Of a stretch of DNA of 64,000 nt, positions 44,080-54,500 are shown one piece after another; position 1 is the first letter of the stretch; each line of letters starts with the position of its first letter. Below the pieces are notes generated by a model that saw only the letters and a list, made by a program, of their open reading frames with translations, did not search any database and had not been told where the DNA came from. The stretch is from the NCBI RefSeq assembly GCF_002899945.2, contig NZ_PPEG02000011.1, forward strand, positions 91,407 through 155,406, given 5' to 3'. Both the position numbers and the translations under genes were made by a program. This DNA is from Chryseobacterium viscerum. Its GTDB lineage: Bacteria > Bacteroidota > Bacteroidia > Flavobacteriales > Weeksellaceae.

Positions 44080-46683
44080 TTAAAATTTATCCCAAAATAC
44101 TGTATCGAAATTGTGTTTTAAATTATCTTCGTTATAGAATGGTAAACCAATTAAGCGATATTCTTTGTTGGAATATATTTCAAGGATTTTAGCCTTTTGT
44201 TCAATCTGCATTAGAAAATCTTGTTTCCACTGGTCTGTTAAAAGTAAATTATCACCCTTTGGCTCAATAAACGCTTGAAACACTATTGGTTTGGTTTGTT
44301 CAGATTCTTTCATAAACAATACAAAATCGGGTTCGAAAGCTTTACCATCTTCGAAATTGTACAATTTGAAATGATTTTCGTTTCTTAATAAGTAAATGTC
44401 ATTGTATTTATTTTTTAGAGCTTGGTATGCCTGACGGATAAACTTTACTAAATATTTTTCTTCTGATGTACCAAAATTATCATTATAAGCATACCAATCT
44501 TCTTGTGAAAGGTCTATATAAATGTTTGTTTCAGAAGAGTTTGTTTGAGGTTTACCGTATTCGCTATCTCCTGATTCATTAACACTATAGTTAAGCGTTT
44601 TATCTTCAAAAACATATGAAATATTCTTAGACTTAAATTCGGTACTCCCTTTAAACTCAATAAATCCGTTAGAAATATATTCTGAAATTTCTTGTAAAAT
44701 TGAAATAATAGATTTTAGTTGTACTTCTTTATGTGGATTATCAACAAGGTCCTGTCCACCGTCAATTTCAATTTTAATATCTTTTAAAAAGCTCGAAGAA
44801 TTTATAAATTCTGTTATTGATTGCAATTTCGGAAAATATCTTTGTAGATTATTAAATCTATAGAAAGGTAATCGGTTGATAGCTTTTTTAATAACCGGCT
44901 CTCCAAAACTATCAATAGTATATATTTTGGTGGATCTTATATTATTTTGAGAATTCTCCGTTTCAAATATTCTTGATGTAGAAATATAACCAGTACTGAA
45001 CTTAATTCTGAAAATTTTAGTTCGTAACTCTTTTGGAAGTTCCAAAACGTCTGATCTATCATAAGGTACTCTATCATTAATATAAATAAGTCCTGATTTA
45101 TAGAAATCTGTCTCTTTAAAACGCTCTTTAAGTTTCAGTTCTCTCTGCACCATTTTTGGTGCTTTTAAGCCTATTTCTTCTAAAGCTTTATTGATTTCTG
45201 AGATATATTTTGGATTATGTGCAGAATGATAATATAATTCTTCACATACACGTAAAGGATGATTTATGTTATCATCATATTTACGTTGAAATAACGGTTG
45301 AGTGTCATCTAATTGGAAAGGGCAATATCTGGCACCACGACCAATTAATTGAGCTTCGGACATTGTAGTTTTACCTATTTTTCCTGCTTTATGATCGCTA
45401 TCTCTTGTATTGTAAAGACGAACTATGTCAAACAAATTAAGTACGTCCCATCCTTCGTTTAACTTATCTACAGCAAAAACAACACGATATTCATTAGTTT
45501 TATCTTCTAAACTATTAATAATAAGCTGCTTTTCATCACTATCATTTTTACTATTAACAGAAATACATTTGTCTACGCTAAATTCTTCTTTAATCTCAAT
45601 AATTAGATTTTCTAAGGTGATTTTTTTTTCATCGAAATATTGAAATATTTTTTTGAAAATACCTTTTTCGTTTTTATTTTTAATAAACTCTATATCTGAT
45701 TCTTTTAAAGATTTTATACGATTAACAAATTCCTGGAAGAAAGAAGTACTTTCACTTATCGTTTTAGATTTTAGTAATATCACAGGCTTTATTGATTTCT
45801 TAAAATCTTCGAATATTTTCCTTCTGTGTTGGCTTAAAATAACCGCTTGTAAAGCTCTTTCAAAAGGTTCTAAATCTGCTTGTAATAATTGAACTTCCTT
45901 TGAGTATTTATCTATACGGAATTGCTTAAGAGGATAATCAAATATCAGCTTATCTTCATACTTCTCTTTGATATTAGCATTGTCTAAATCGGTAGTAGCT
46001 GTAAACTCTAATAAATAATTATCTGAATTGGTTTTGAATATTTTATTAACTGTACTTTCCCAACTAATGATATCTTCGGTTTCGTCTTTTGATAATTTAC
46101 CTTTTTTGGTATCTGCGTTAATATGGTGTGCCTCATCTGAAATAAGCACTACTTTTTTATCCTCAAAATCCTCATAAGTAATTGAGTTTTCGCGAGGTGT
46201 ATTAAGCTTTGTGTGAAGACCTTGAACAGTTGTGAAAACTATATTAATATCTTCCTTATTTACGGCTTCAAAATTTTCTACTTCTACGATATTGACATTA
46301 TGTCCATCAATAGAAATAACATCATTAAAAAGATATTTTGAAGAAGAAGAGTTTAAGAAATTATCTTTAGTCTTCTCAATAATGCTTGTACTATTTACAA
46401 AGAAAATAAAATTACTATATCCCTTTTTGTATAAGTCTAAAATAATACCTGCCATTACCAATGTTTTACCACTACCTGTAGCCATGTGAAAAAGCAACTG
46501 AATAGGACTTTTCTTATTTGGATATTCGGACGTATAGTAATTAAACCTTGCAAAAGCCTCAATTTGATAAGGTCTTAACCCAAATTTTGGATTAAGGTTG
46601 TTAGCAACAAAAATTTCAGGTTCTAGTTTTATAAAACCTAAAGATATTGCGGATGATATAAGCGTGTTAAGATTTTGCATCAT
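44080..46683 (-). CDS. Type III restriction Res subunit-like helicase-nuclease
   Basis: An 867-residue SF2 helicase. Walker A is HMATGSGKTLVMAG near 66-79, motif II is VLISDEAHH near 177-185, motif III-like TATTDLD, motif V VDKLNEGWDV and motif VI EAQLIGRGARYCP. The C-terminal nuclease core reads FEPDFVLFM near 783 and FQAFIEPKG near 803, the D...ExK of Res subunits. These are the translocating and cutting parts of type III systems. It starts directly after the stop codon of the unknown 359-residue gene and two genes after mod. Its shortness relative to many Res proteins and the inserted partner gene make this system atypical. Confidence 0.8.
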   Translation of the reverse strand: MMQNLNTLISSAISLGFIKLEPEIFVANNLNPKFGLRPYQIEAFARFNYYTSEYPNKKSPIQLLFHMATGSGKTLVMAGIILDLYKKGYSNFIFFVNSTSIIEKTKDNFLNSSSSKYLFNDVISIDGHNVNIVEVENFEAVNKEDINIVFTTVQGLHTKLNTPRENSITYEDFEDKKVVLISDEAHHINADTKKGKLSKDETEDIISWESTVNKIFKTNSDNYLLEFTATTDLDNANIKEKYEDKLIFDYPLKQFRIDKYSKEVQLLQADLEPFERALQAVILSQHRRKIFEDFKKSIKPVILLKSKTISESTSFFQEFVNRIKSLKESDIEFIKNKNEKGIFKKIFQYFDEKKITLENLIIEIKEEFSVDKCISVNSKNDSDEKQLIINSLEDKTNEYRVVFAVDKLNEGWDVLNLFDIVRLYNTRDSDHKAGKIGKTTMSEAQLIGRGARYCPFQLDDTQPLFQRKYDDNINHPLRVCEELYYHSAHNPKYISEINKALEEIGLKAPKMVQRELKLKERFKETDFYKSGLIYINDRVPYDRSDVLELPKELRTKIFRIKFSTGYISTSRIFETENSQNNIRSTKIYTIDSFGEPVIKKAINRLPFYRFNNLQRYFPKLQSITEFINSSSFLKDIKIEIDGGQDLVDNPHKEVQLKSIISILQEISEYISNGFIEFKGSTEFKSKNISYVFEDKTLNYSVNESGDSEYGKPQTNSSETNIYIDLSQEDWYAYNDNFGTSEEKYLVKFIRQAYQALKNKYNDIYLLRNENHFKLYNFEDGKAFEPDFVLFMKESEQTKPIVFQAFIEPKGDNLLLTDQWKQDFLMQIEQKAKILEIYSNKEYRLIGLPFYNEDNLKHNFDTVFWDKF

Positions 46684-47763
46684 TTATCTAACTATATTAT
46701 TAAAGTATTGTAATAATACTTCTCTATTATTGCTAACTTTTTCCTTTCTTACATAGTATAGTGAAGGAAAAGTTTTATTACCATAAGAAAGTGGAGGTTC
46801 ATTCACTGTTTGAACAATACGATTATCTTCTTTAATCAAGTTGTAAGTTTTACCATTTTTCGAAATCTCATTATGTAAATTTTCTGGTTTGTTCTGATTT
46901 ACATATTTATTCATTACAGCTTTATATCGATTTTGGTAATCCCAATCCATTTTACCATTTTTTAGAGGAAAAAAGGGTATTGAAACCTTTTCCAATTCTT
47001 TAATTTGAAAATCATTACTGTTTTGAGACCACGTAATGATAATAAATCGTAAGTCTGATTGGACTCGTAGTATTTCTTGTGAAGTCCAACGACGTATATC
47101 ATCATGATAATTAGTATATCCCCACTGATTTAAGTAGCTCATTTTACACAATAAATAATCATTGTTGCAGTGTTCAAGAACTCCTGTATTTTTAGCATTT
47201 TGAAATTCAATAATACCAATTGGGTTATTTTCTAAATCACAAAAAAAACAATCAATATTAGTTGGCCATGCGGTTCCAGCGGCTCTTAATTTTTTGTCAA
47301 AATTTGGCAAATCAGGAGATTCTCTATATGCCTTTGAGGATTTCCAGCCTTTGATACTGGCAATCCAATGAGAAAATTCTGAATAGCTATTGAAAGTATT
47401 AAGATGAGTCAATTTATTAGGTGAAGTGAATTCATATAATAAAACAGTTTCCGATTCATCACAATATAGAACATAGTTGAGATTTGCGGAAAAACAATTT
47501 GCAAAATTTACCTTTCTTAAAATATGATCTTCACCCTCAAGATTAATTATTAAATTATATACATCTTCAGTATTTTGGTCTAAAGTTGTGTCAATATCAA
47601 CTCTAGCTCTTTCAAGTATATGTGTTACAACATTTACATTATTTTGATTACAACCTTCAATACTCTCAAAATAAAAATTTTCACTTGCAAGAAGACCTTT
47701 CTTTGCCCAATTAAAATCATCACTTCTTTCGGAGGATTCTTTCCGTAAATTTGAAATTCTCAT
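46684..47763 (-). CDS. Unknown protein between mod and res
   Basis: A 359-residue protein of no recognised family. It begins at TAATG, one base overlapping the mod stop, and ends directly before the res start, so it belongs to one transcript with both. Residues about 165-185 read NIDCFFCDLENNPIGIIEFQ, a D...ExQ pattern like the core of PD-(D/E)XK folds with glutamine for lysine. A patterned C-terminus (NKTFPSLYYVRKEK) follows. It could be a third subunit, a second nuclease, or a specificity helper. Its constant place in the operon suggests it is needed. The function is unknown. Confidence 0.65.
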   Translation of the reverse strand: MRISNLRKESSERSDDFNWAKKGLLASENFYFESIEGCNQNNVNVVTHILERARVDIDTTLDQNTEDVYNLIINLEGEDHILRKVNFANCFSANLNYVLYCDESETVLLYEFTSPNKLTHLNTFNSYSEFSHWIASIKGWKSSKAYRESPDLPNFDKKLRAAGTAWPTNIDCFFCDLENNPIGIIEFQNAKNTGVLEHCNNDYLLCKMSYLNQWGYTNYHDDIRRWTSQEILRVQSDLRFIIITWSQNSNDFQIKELEKVSIPFFPLKNGKMDWDYQNRYKAVMNKYVNQNKPENLHNEISKNGKTYNLIKEDNRIVQTVNEPPLSYGNKTFPSLYYVRKEKVSNNREVLLQYFNNIVR

Positions 47764-49679
47764 TATTGATCGTAAAATTTATTACTCATTAAAATATCTT
47801 TCTCTGAAATACTAAAATCGCTATTAGAGCTTTCGCTAAGTGGAATATACATCATATTAATGTCTAAACACTCTATTGCAGTTTTTTTTACCTCTTCAAA
47901 ATTTTCATTAGAAATTTCTTGTAGTTCATCAAGGAAGTTATTTGAAAGTTGATATTTTAAATATTGCAAAAAAGTTGAATTAGTTAAAATTGAATTGATT
48001 TCAGTAAAGTCACGAGCGACAGATATTTTTTCCATGATAATCAAATTAAGCCGTTGCAATTCAGTCGAAACAAACGAACTATTTGTAGTATTTTGAATTC
48101 TTTTTATAGTTACGTCGTTTATGTAATCCATCTGTTCAATCAAAATGAATTTTCTATTACTTGAAAGTTCATCATTAACATTAGAAACAGCTTCCGCAGT
48201 TGAGCCGCTACCTGCAAAAAAATCTAAAATAATATCATTTTCAGTAGTAGAAAACTTAATTATCTTCTGCAATAAGTTTATTGATTTTGGGTTGTCAAAT
48301 ACTTTTTTTCCCATCACTTTTGTTAAAGCCTTCGTTGATTTTCTGTTGTCCTCATAAAAGTAGCCTTTTAATAATTCGGTGGCTGTCTCAATTCTTTTCT
48401 TTATTTTCGGAATGCCTAATTCATCATCAGGCCATAAAACCTCATTATTCTTATCAGCTTCTACAAAAGTTTCATACGGCCATCTATATCCATTTTCCGG
48501 TTTTTTGCAAACTTTATTTGTAATTGGGTGTAAGATATCAAAATTATATCCGCCAGGTTTTGTATTTGCTGAGTTTCCTGGATAAAAAACACCTTTTTCA
48601 TCTACATAATTATAATGAGATACTCCAGACAAGTCTATTTCATTACTTTTTTTTAGGCTATTGATCCATAAACGCAACCTTTTTTCAATTAACTGATAGT
48701 CATTATTTAATTCACTTTTAAGGTCTTTATACTTGTTAACTATGATTTGTGCCTTGTCTGAAGTAATCTTCCATTTTGATAGTTTATTTTTATTTTTCGC
48801 ATAGCATAAAACGTACTCATGCTCAATTGAAATTTGAGTAGGGTTATTATCAGTTGCGGTTTCCCAGATTATCTCACCAACAAAATTGTCTCTTGTGAAA
48901 ATTTCATCACATAATACCTTTAGATATGCTTGCTCATTGATATCTATTGAAATAAAAATTACCCCGTCAGTTGAAAGTAATTCCTTTGCAACTTCTAAAC
49001 GATTTTTCATAAAGGTCAACCAAGCAGAATGATTGAAACTGTCATTATATCTAAAACCGTCCTTTCCTGTATTATAGGGTGGATCTATGTAAATTAGTTT
49101 TATTTTCCCTCTATAGACTTTGTTCAAAGAGTGTAAAGCGATAAGGTTATTTCCTTTTATAATCAAATTGTCTTCTAAAGAAATGTTTGTTACCCCATGT
49201 TCACCATCTTTATCAAACTTTTTCCAATTGGTTAAGACTTTAGGTTCAAAAAGACGATCGATTTCATCAGGTGCTAAAGTAGTATTCCAGAAAATTTCTT
49301 GACGTTTTTGGTCTTCCTTCGTCTGACCACCTTCTAAAACACAATCTTTGTAAGGAAAATCTAATACTACTTCCTTGGCTTCTGTAAGGTATTCTCCATT
49401 GGTTGTAAGACCAATTTTATTCCTAAATGCTGTAAAACTGTCAGGAAGAAACTCTTTGTTGGAAACAAATTTTTGAAATTTTATTTTATCAAAAACTAAA
49501 AAACCTTCCACTTCTTCAAAGAAAGTAGATTTTGACTTTTCATCTTTCAATAAAATTGTAAGCAAAGTAGAATCTAGTTTTAAAGCTGCTTCAATAACTT
49601 TATTTTTAAATACTATACCATTTTTTGCATAGTTGTCGTCCTGCTCAAGTATCTTTTTTATGTGCGTAAATAAGCTCAT
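47763..49679 (-). CDS. Type III modification methyltransferase (Mod)
   Basis: A 638-residue beta-class N6-adenine-type methyltransferase. The catalytic motif LIYIDPPYNTGKDGFRYND (DPPY near 197) comes before the SAM-binding motif ILDFFAGSGSTAEAV near 484, the order typical of beta-class Mod proteins. FKNRLEVAKELLSTDGVIFI-like sequence follows motif IV. The middle (residues about 270-440) is the target-recognition region. Mod directs the restriction complex and protects the host. A -7-like TATATTTG lies on the minus strand at 49723-49716, about 40 bp before the start. The operon continues into the unknown gene and res. Confidence 0.85.
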   Translation of the reverse strand: MSLFTHIKKILEQDDNYAKNGIVFKNKVIEAALKLDSTLLTILLKDEKSKSTFFEEVEGFLVFDKIKFQKFVSNKEFLPDSFTAFRNKIGLTTNGEYLTEAKEVVLDFPYKDCVLEGGQTKEDQKRQEIFWNTTLAPDEIDRLFEPKVLTNWKKFDKDGEHGVTNISLEDNLIIKGNNLIALHSLNKVYRGKIKLIYIDPPYNTGKDGFRYNDSFNHSAWLTFMKNRLEVAKELLSTDGVIFISIDINEQAYLKVLCDEIFTRDNFVGEIIWETATDNNPTQISIEHEYVLCYAKNKNKLSKWKITSDKAQIIVNKYKDLKSELNNDYQLIEKRLRLWINSLKKSNEIDLSGVSHYNYVDEKGVFYPGNSANTKPGGYNFDILHPITNKVCKKPENGYRWPYETFVEADKNNEVLWPDDELGIPKIKKRIETATELLKGYFYEDNRKSTKALTKVMGKKVFDNPKSINLLQKIIKFSTTENDIILDFFAGSGSTAEAVSNVNDELSSNRKFILIEQMDYINDVTIKRIQNTTNSSFVSTELQRLNLIIMEKISVARDFTEINSILTNSTFLQYLKYQLSNNFLDELQEISNENFEEVKKTAIECLDINMMYIPLSESSNSDFSISEKDILMSNKFYDQ

Positions 49680-50134
49680 ACTGTGTTATTATTTTTCAAA
49701 AATTGACTAAACTGTCAAATATACAAAATGCAATTGAAAGAAAAATGAGGAAAACCATAATGGAGTCTGTATGTAAGTAAAAATCTCAAGTAAAAATTTT
49801 TTTTTTGTTATTGGAAAAAAAACTATGTCAAACGAGATATGTGAAGCCAAAGCAATGAAGCTTACTTCGGAGTTTACCTAACACTACTTTATTTCGGTTT
49901 TTTTTAATACCTAATAAAAAAATGTTCTAAGAGATAATACAACCAAAAAATCCTCGAATATCTCGGGGACTTAAAACTAATAACCATGAAAACTCAAATT
50001 AAATGAGAATCGCTAAACATATAGTTTAACTTAAAAGCTCTACGTATTCATATAGTATTTTTATATTTTTTTTAACTACTAATACAATTTTTTTATGCTT
50101 ACCTAATTATTAGTAGATTTACAAAAACACAAAG
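49680..50134. other. Non-coding stretch before small accessory genes
   Basis: About 450 bp of AT-rich sequence with only very short frames. It contains the likely promoter for mod (TATATTTG at 49716-49723, minus strand). Nothing else is recognised. Confidence 0.45.
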
Positions 50135-50285
50135 ATGAAAACATTAAGAATCTACAGCGTTATCGTAACTATAAGTATTATAGTTCTTTCTATAAGCCTC
50201 TATCTAACCAACAAAGGTTTATAAAGAAACAGAAGAGGTATTAGAGCAATGTTCAGCACGATACTATAAAGAAATTGGAAAATAA
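50135..50285 (+). pseudogene. Small membrane peptide gene with probable frameshift
   Basis: The ATG at 50135 opens one hydrophobic helix (YSVIVTISIIVLSISLYL) and stops at 50222-50224. If one G is removed from AAAGGTTTAT at about 50215, the frame continues as YKETEEVLEQCSARYYKEIG and stops at 50283, two bases before the next gene. The result would be a single-pass peptide of about 49 residues. Confidence 0.35.
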
Positions 50286-50287
50286 GA

Positions 50288-50497
50288 ATGAAAGAATTAT
50301 CTTTTTACGAATTCACTCAGTTATCGGAAAGTGAACGATATGACTTGGTTTTTCGCGAAGGAGAATTTATTGATTCTTCGATAAGAAATGATGTAAAATT
50401 TGCTCTGTACAAATTGTACAGTTTTAATGTGGAAGTTATTTATGATTCTACAGGTAATAGAATAATTGGATTAACAAGCTTTTTAAAGTCCGAATAA
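50288..50497 (+). CDS. Small hypothetical protein, paralogue of 6775-6987
   Basis: A 69-residue protein (SFYEFTQLSESERYDLVFRE, KFALYKLYSFNVEVIYDSTG). It shares the LYxLxSFxVExxY core and the overall length with the 70-residue product at 6775, some 43 kb away. It begins two bases after the end of the small membrane peptide frame. The family is unknown but seems to be a recurrent accessory gene in this genome. Confidence 0.65.
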   Translation: MKELSFYEFTQLSESERYDLVFREGEFIDSSIRNDVKFALYKLYSFNVEVIYDSTGNRIIGLTSFLKSE

Positions 50498-50528
50498 ATT
50501 TATCAGAAATTCCTACAAAACTTATAAT

Positions 50529-50891
50529 CTATTTTAAATTTTTGTATTTCTCTCTAAAAAGCTTTTTTAAAGATTTATAATACTCTTGCTTTTCTATTGT
50601 TAGTTTCTTTTCCAGCTTAAAACAATTTTCCACAATTATCAGATTTTCATCCAAAGATTTTAATTGAAATAGAGATTCGCTATTTAGATCGACAGCTTGA
50701 CAAATCTTCAGCGAGTTTTGCCAGCTAGTTGAAGTTTCTGCACGTTCGACTCGCCCAATCATTGTTGCATTAGAACCAATCAACAAGCCAATATCCTCCT
50801 GCGAAAGATCCTTCTTTAGTCTTTCGAGTTTAATCAAGCATCCTATTTGTAATGCTAGAAGGTCTATTTCCTTGTCACTGTAATTTTGCAT
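50529..50891 (-). CDS. XRE-family transcriptional regulator
   Basis: A 120-residue protein. Residues about 15-70 are a classic XRE/lambda-repressor helix-turn-helix (LIKLERLKKDLSQEDIGLLI, GSNATMIGRVERAETSTSWQ), with SQEDIGLLIGSNATMIGRVE as the recognition part. The C-terminal 40 residues are a basic helix. It is transcribed away from the susC operon, and a perfect 30-bp palindrome lies 28 bp upstream, overlapping the operon's promoter. It therefore likely represses both itself and the susC-susD-peptidase operon. No sensor domain is present. Confidence 0.8.
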   Translation of the reverse strand: MQNYSDKEIDLLALQIGCLIKLERLKKDLSQEDIGLLIGSNATMIGRVERAETSTSWQNSLKICQAVDLNSESLFQLKSLDENLIIVENCFKLEKKLTIEKQEYYKSLKKLFREKYKNLK

Positions 50892-50918
50892 TTAGTAAAA
50901 GTTGCAAAAAATCAACAA

Positions 50919-50948
50919 ATTATTCGATACAAATTTGTATCGAATAAT
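50919..50948. promoter_or_regulatory. 30-bp palindromic operator
   Basis: A perfect inverted repeat centred at 50933.5, with half site TTCGATACAAA and full arms reaching ATTATTCGATACAAA. It lies between the XRE gene and its divergent target and overlaps the -33 element of the plus promoter. A dimeric XRE protein is the obvious binder. Confidence 0.8.
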
Positions 50949-50965
50949 AAATCTTGTTATATTTG
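50934..50965 (+). promoter_or_regulatory. Bacteroidota-type promoter of the susC leader
   Basis: TTTG at 50934-50937 and TATATTTG at 50958-50965 are separated by 20 bp, an exact fit to the TTTG-N19-21-TAnnTTTG consensus. Transcription would start near 50971 and give a leader of about 560 nt before susC. Confidence 0.65.
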
Positions 50966-51023
50966 TAAAAATTACGCCTAAAATGTAATTTTGCGATACT
51001 TCAAAAAATTATAGAAGCTATTC

Positions 51024-51204
51024 GCTTAGAGTCTCGATTTGAAAACTGGCACTTTTTAGTACACGAGAGGATAAGTAGAAGGCTCACGCTTCGGCGTGGG
51101 CTCTCTTATCTGTGTACAAGGTATGCCAGTACCCCAAATCGGATATGTAGAGTCCCACGCTGTTTTTTTCCAATGTTGTCCGATATCATCTCTACACCCT
51201 AAGC
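51024..51204 (+). ncRNA. Long folded RNA in the susC leader
   Basis: Nested pairings read from the sequence are GCTTAG (51024)/CTAAGC (51199), CGATTTG (51035)/CAAATCG (51135), CTGGCA (51046)/TGCCAG (51124), GTACAC (51059)/GTGTAC (51112), GATAAG (51070)/CTTATC (51105) and a TTCG tetraloop stem around 51090. Size (about 180 nt) and rod shape recall 6S RNA, but no conserved block was verified. It could instead be an mRNA leader. Confidence 0.55.
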
Positions 51205-51530
51205 TGCTTTCTAAATAATATAGTATCAGACTGCACGATACAATGGGGTGTACAACTCATTGCGGCTTTAAAGCTTACACGGGACACAATTTTCATTCAT
51301 ATTAATTTTTTAAGATGTGCTGGGGCAGGAGGTTTTGCTATTTCATTAATGAGGCTTCCTACCGAGCATTATCGAATAATTATTGAGACAAAAAAAAGTT
51401 GATTTTTTTAGAGAGTGTAAAATAGAACTAACCATAGAAAAAGAAAGCCCTCCCAGCACCATTAGTATATTGGAGTGTACGTAGTGCAGAAGAGAGCCCG
51501 AGTTTAACGAATTAAACCTTCATCAAAAGT

Positions 51531-54500
51531 ATGAAAAAAAACTTTTGCAGCCTGAGTCATATTCAATTGGCTTTTGGCTTCACCTTGCTCGCCTCCGGCG
51601 TAGCAATAGGGCAGATGCGTGTGATCACAGGCACTGTTACAGATAATACTAATAATAAACCCATTTCAGGGGTAAGTATATTTCAGGAGGGTAGTGATAC
51701 GGTTGCTACTACTAATAGTTCAGGTATCTATAGGGTTCAGGTGTCAGTTGAGAATCCTGTCCTTGTCTTTAAGCATCCTGATTATCCTGACCGAAAAGTT
51801 TCTTTAGGAGATAGGGTATCTGTTGATGTCTCATTGGGTAATGAGAATGGTAGTGGTAGTGAAAACGAGAATCGGAAAGGGAGTGAAAATGAAAAAGCAA
51901 TAGAGGAGGTAGTTCTTAATGCAGGGTATTATAAGGTTCGGGATAAGGAGAGAACGGGGAGTATTGCTAAGGTCTCTGCTAAGGATATTGAGAACCAGCC
52001 TGTCACCAATGTACTTGCTTCAGCGCAGGGTAGGATGAGCGGGGTTTCGATTACCCAGAATTCAGGAACACCGGGAGGTGGATTTGATATTCAGATCAGG
52101 GGGAAGAATAGTATCCGTCGTGAAGGGAATGAGCCTTTGTATATTATTGACGGCATACCGATTCTTTCTGAAACACCTTCTGTTTATAGTGCGGCCATAC
52201 TACCATACTCATCGATCAGTCCTTTGAATGCGATCAATCCTAATGACATCGAAAGTTTCGAGGTATTGAAAGATGCTGACGCAACGGCTATTTACGGTAG
52301 TAGGGGAGCTAACGGGGTCATTATTGTGACGACTAAAAAGGGAAAAAAGGGTAGGTCTGAGCTGAAGCTCAATACTTCCTATTCCATCAGTAAGGTAGCT
52401 AACCGTCTAAAGATGATGAATACATCCGAGTACCTCGGGATGCGGAGACAGGCTTTTCAGAATGACGGGATTGCTATTCCTGCAATCGCCTATGACCTCA
52501 ATACCTGGAGTCAGGAACGTGAGACTGACTGGCAGAAGGAACTGATTGGGAATAATTCTGATGCATCGGTGGTTCAGCTGTCATTGAGCGGTGGTTCTGA
52601 CAATACCTCTTACCTCATCAGTTACGGACATCAGGAGCAGTCTACTGTTTATCCTGCTGGTTTCCAATATAAGACCAATAACCTGACTGGGAATTTTAGT
52701 TATAGGAGTCCTGACAGAAAACTGGAGGTCAATCTGACCAATACCGTTTCCTTTCAGGATAACAATGTGGTGAATGATGACCTGACCAAAAGGAGTCTGA
52801 CTTTGAGCCCTAATGCGCCCGCACTTTATAATGCTGATGGCTCTCTGAACTGGGAGAACAGCACATTTACCAATCCGGTGGCATCTTTTGTAAGTGAGTA
52901 TCTGAACTCGTCAAGTTTTATCAATACAGGAACACAGATCGCTTACAAGCTGTTTCCGTTTGTTTCCCTGAAATTCAATGGAGGAATGACGTATAATAAT
53001 TTTGAGGAATATTCCCTGAAACCACATACGATGTACAATCCGTCATCCGGGCTGACCAGTGCGAATTCCAATTCTTCCAAAAATAATAGTTCTAGCTTTT
53101 CGTACATCCTTGAACCGCAGATTGTCGGAGATTATTCGTGGAATGACCACAGTGTCGAAATGCTGGTCGGAGCAACTTTGCAGCAGTCTGAGACCAAGTC
53201 AGGAACCTTACAGGGCTATGGCTTTGAAAGCAATGCACTGATAAGAAATATTGCGGCTGCCAAAACAAAGGTGATCGGTGATCAGGTCAATAACCAGTAT
53301 AACTATACGGCTGTCTTTGCAAGGCTGAACTATAAATATCTGAAGCGATATATTGTCAATGTGACAGGGAGAAGGGATGGTTCGAGCCGTTTCGGACCTA
53401 ACAACCGTTTCGGGAATTTTGGTGCGGTCGGTGCGGCGTGGCTGGTCTCGGAAGAATCCTGGATGAAAAATATGTCATGGCTGAGCCTTGCCAAGATCAG
53501 GGGAAGCATCGGGACTTCAGGAAATGACAGGATAGGGGATTACCAATATCTGGATACTTACACCGTCTCAACCAATATTTATAATAACATCACAGGACTT
53601 AATCCTTCGAGATTGTACAACCCGAACTTTAGCTGGGAGAAGACTTTGAAGAAAGAAGTGGCTGCGGAATTTTCATTTTTTAAGAACAGATGGAATCTGT
53701 CTGTTGCCTATTATGAAAACACCTCATCGAATCAGTTGGTAGGAATCCCTCTGCCGGCAACGACAGGCTTTCCGAGCATACAGTCCAACCTTCCTGCAAA
53801 AGTACAGAATACGGGATGGGAGCTTGAAACCTCTGTGCAGGTGTTTAGAAATTCAAAGTTCAGATATGATACGTCTTTTAATATTTCCATTCCCAACAGC
53901 AAGCTTCTGGAATTCCCTAATCTTGAAGGCTCCACATATGCGAATCAGTATGTGATCGGATATCCGACAACTCTTGTCAAGGTCTATCAGTTTGAAGGCA
54001 TCAATCCGGCTACGGGCGTGTATCAGTTCACTGATTTTAACAATGACGGGAAGATATCGTCACCGGATGACAATAAGGTTATTGAAAGGATCGGTATGCA
54101 GTTCTTTGGGGGATGGTCGAATAACTTGAGCTATGGTCCCTGGTCAGCATCTTTCCTCTGGTATTTTGTAAAGCAGAGAAACTGGAACTACAACAGGCAG
54201 ATGGTAATTCCGGGTTCGATGAACAACCAGCCTGTGGAGGTTTTGGATGTTTGGTCTGCTTCGAATCCTTCGGGAACTTATATGCCATATAGTTCGGGAA
54301 GTGTTGCTGCAAAGACTTCGGCACATTCATTCTTTCAGAATTCAACTGCTGCCATCGGCGACACTTCTTTTATCAGACTGAAAAATATACAGCTCAATTA
54401 CAGTATTCCTGTACGTGAGTTTGGGATAAAAGAGGCAATGATCTATGTGCAGGGGCAGAATCTTTTGACGATCACGAAGTATTTTGGATTAGACCCTGAG

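Noticed and set aside
43912..44121. 69-codon plus frame near the res 3' end
   Set aside because: It overlaps the end of res on the other strand and lacks a plausible start context or family resemblance.
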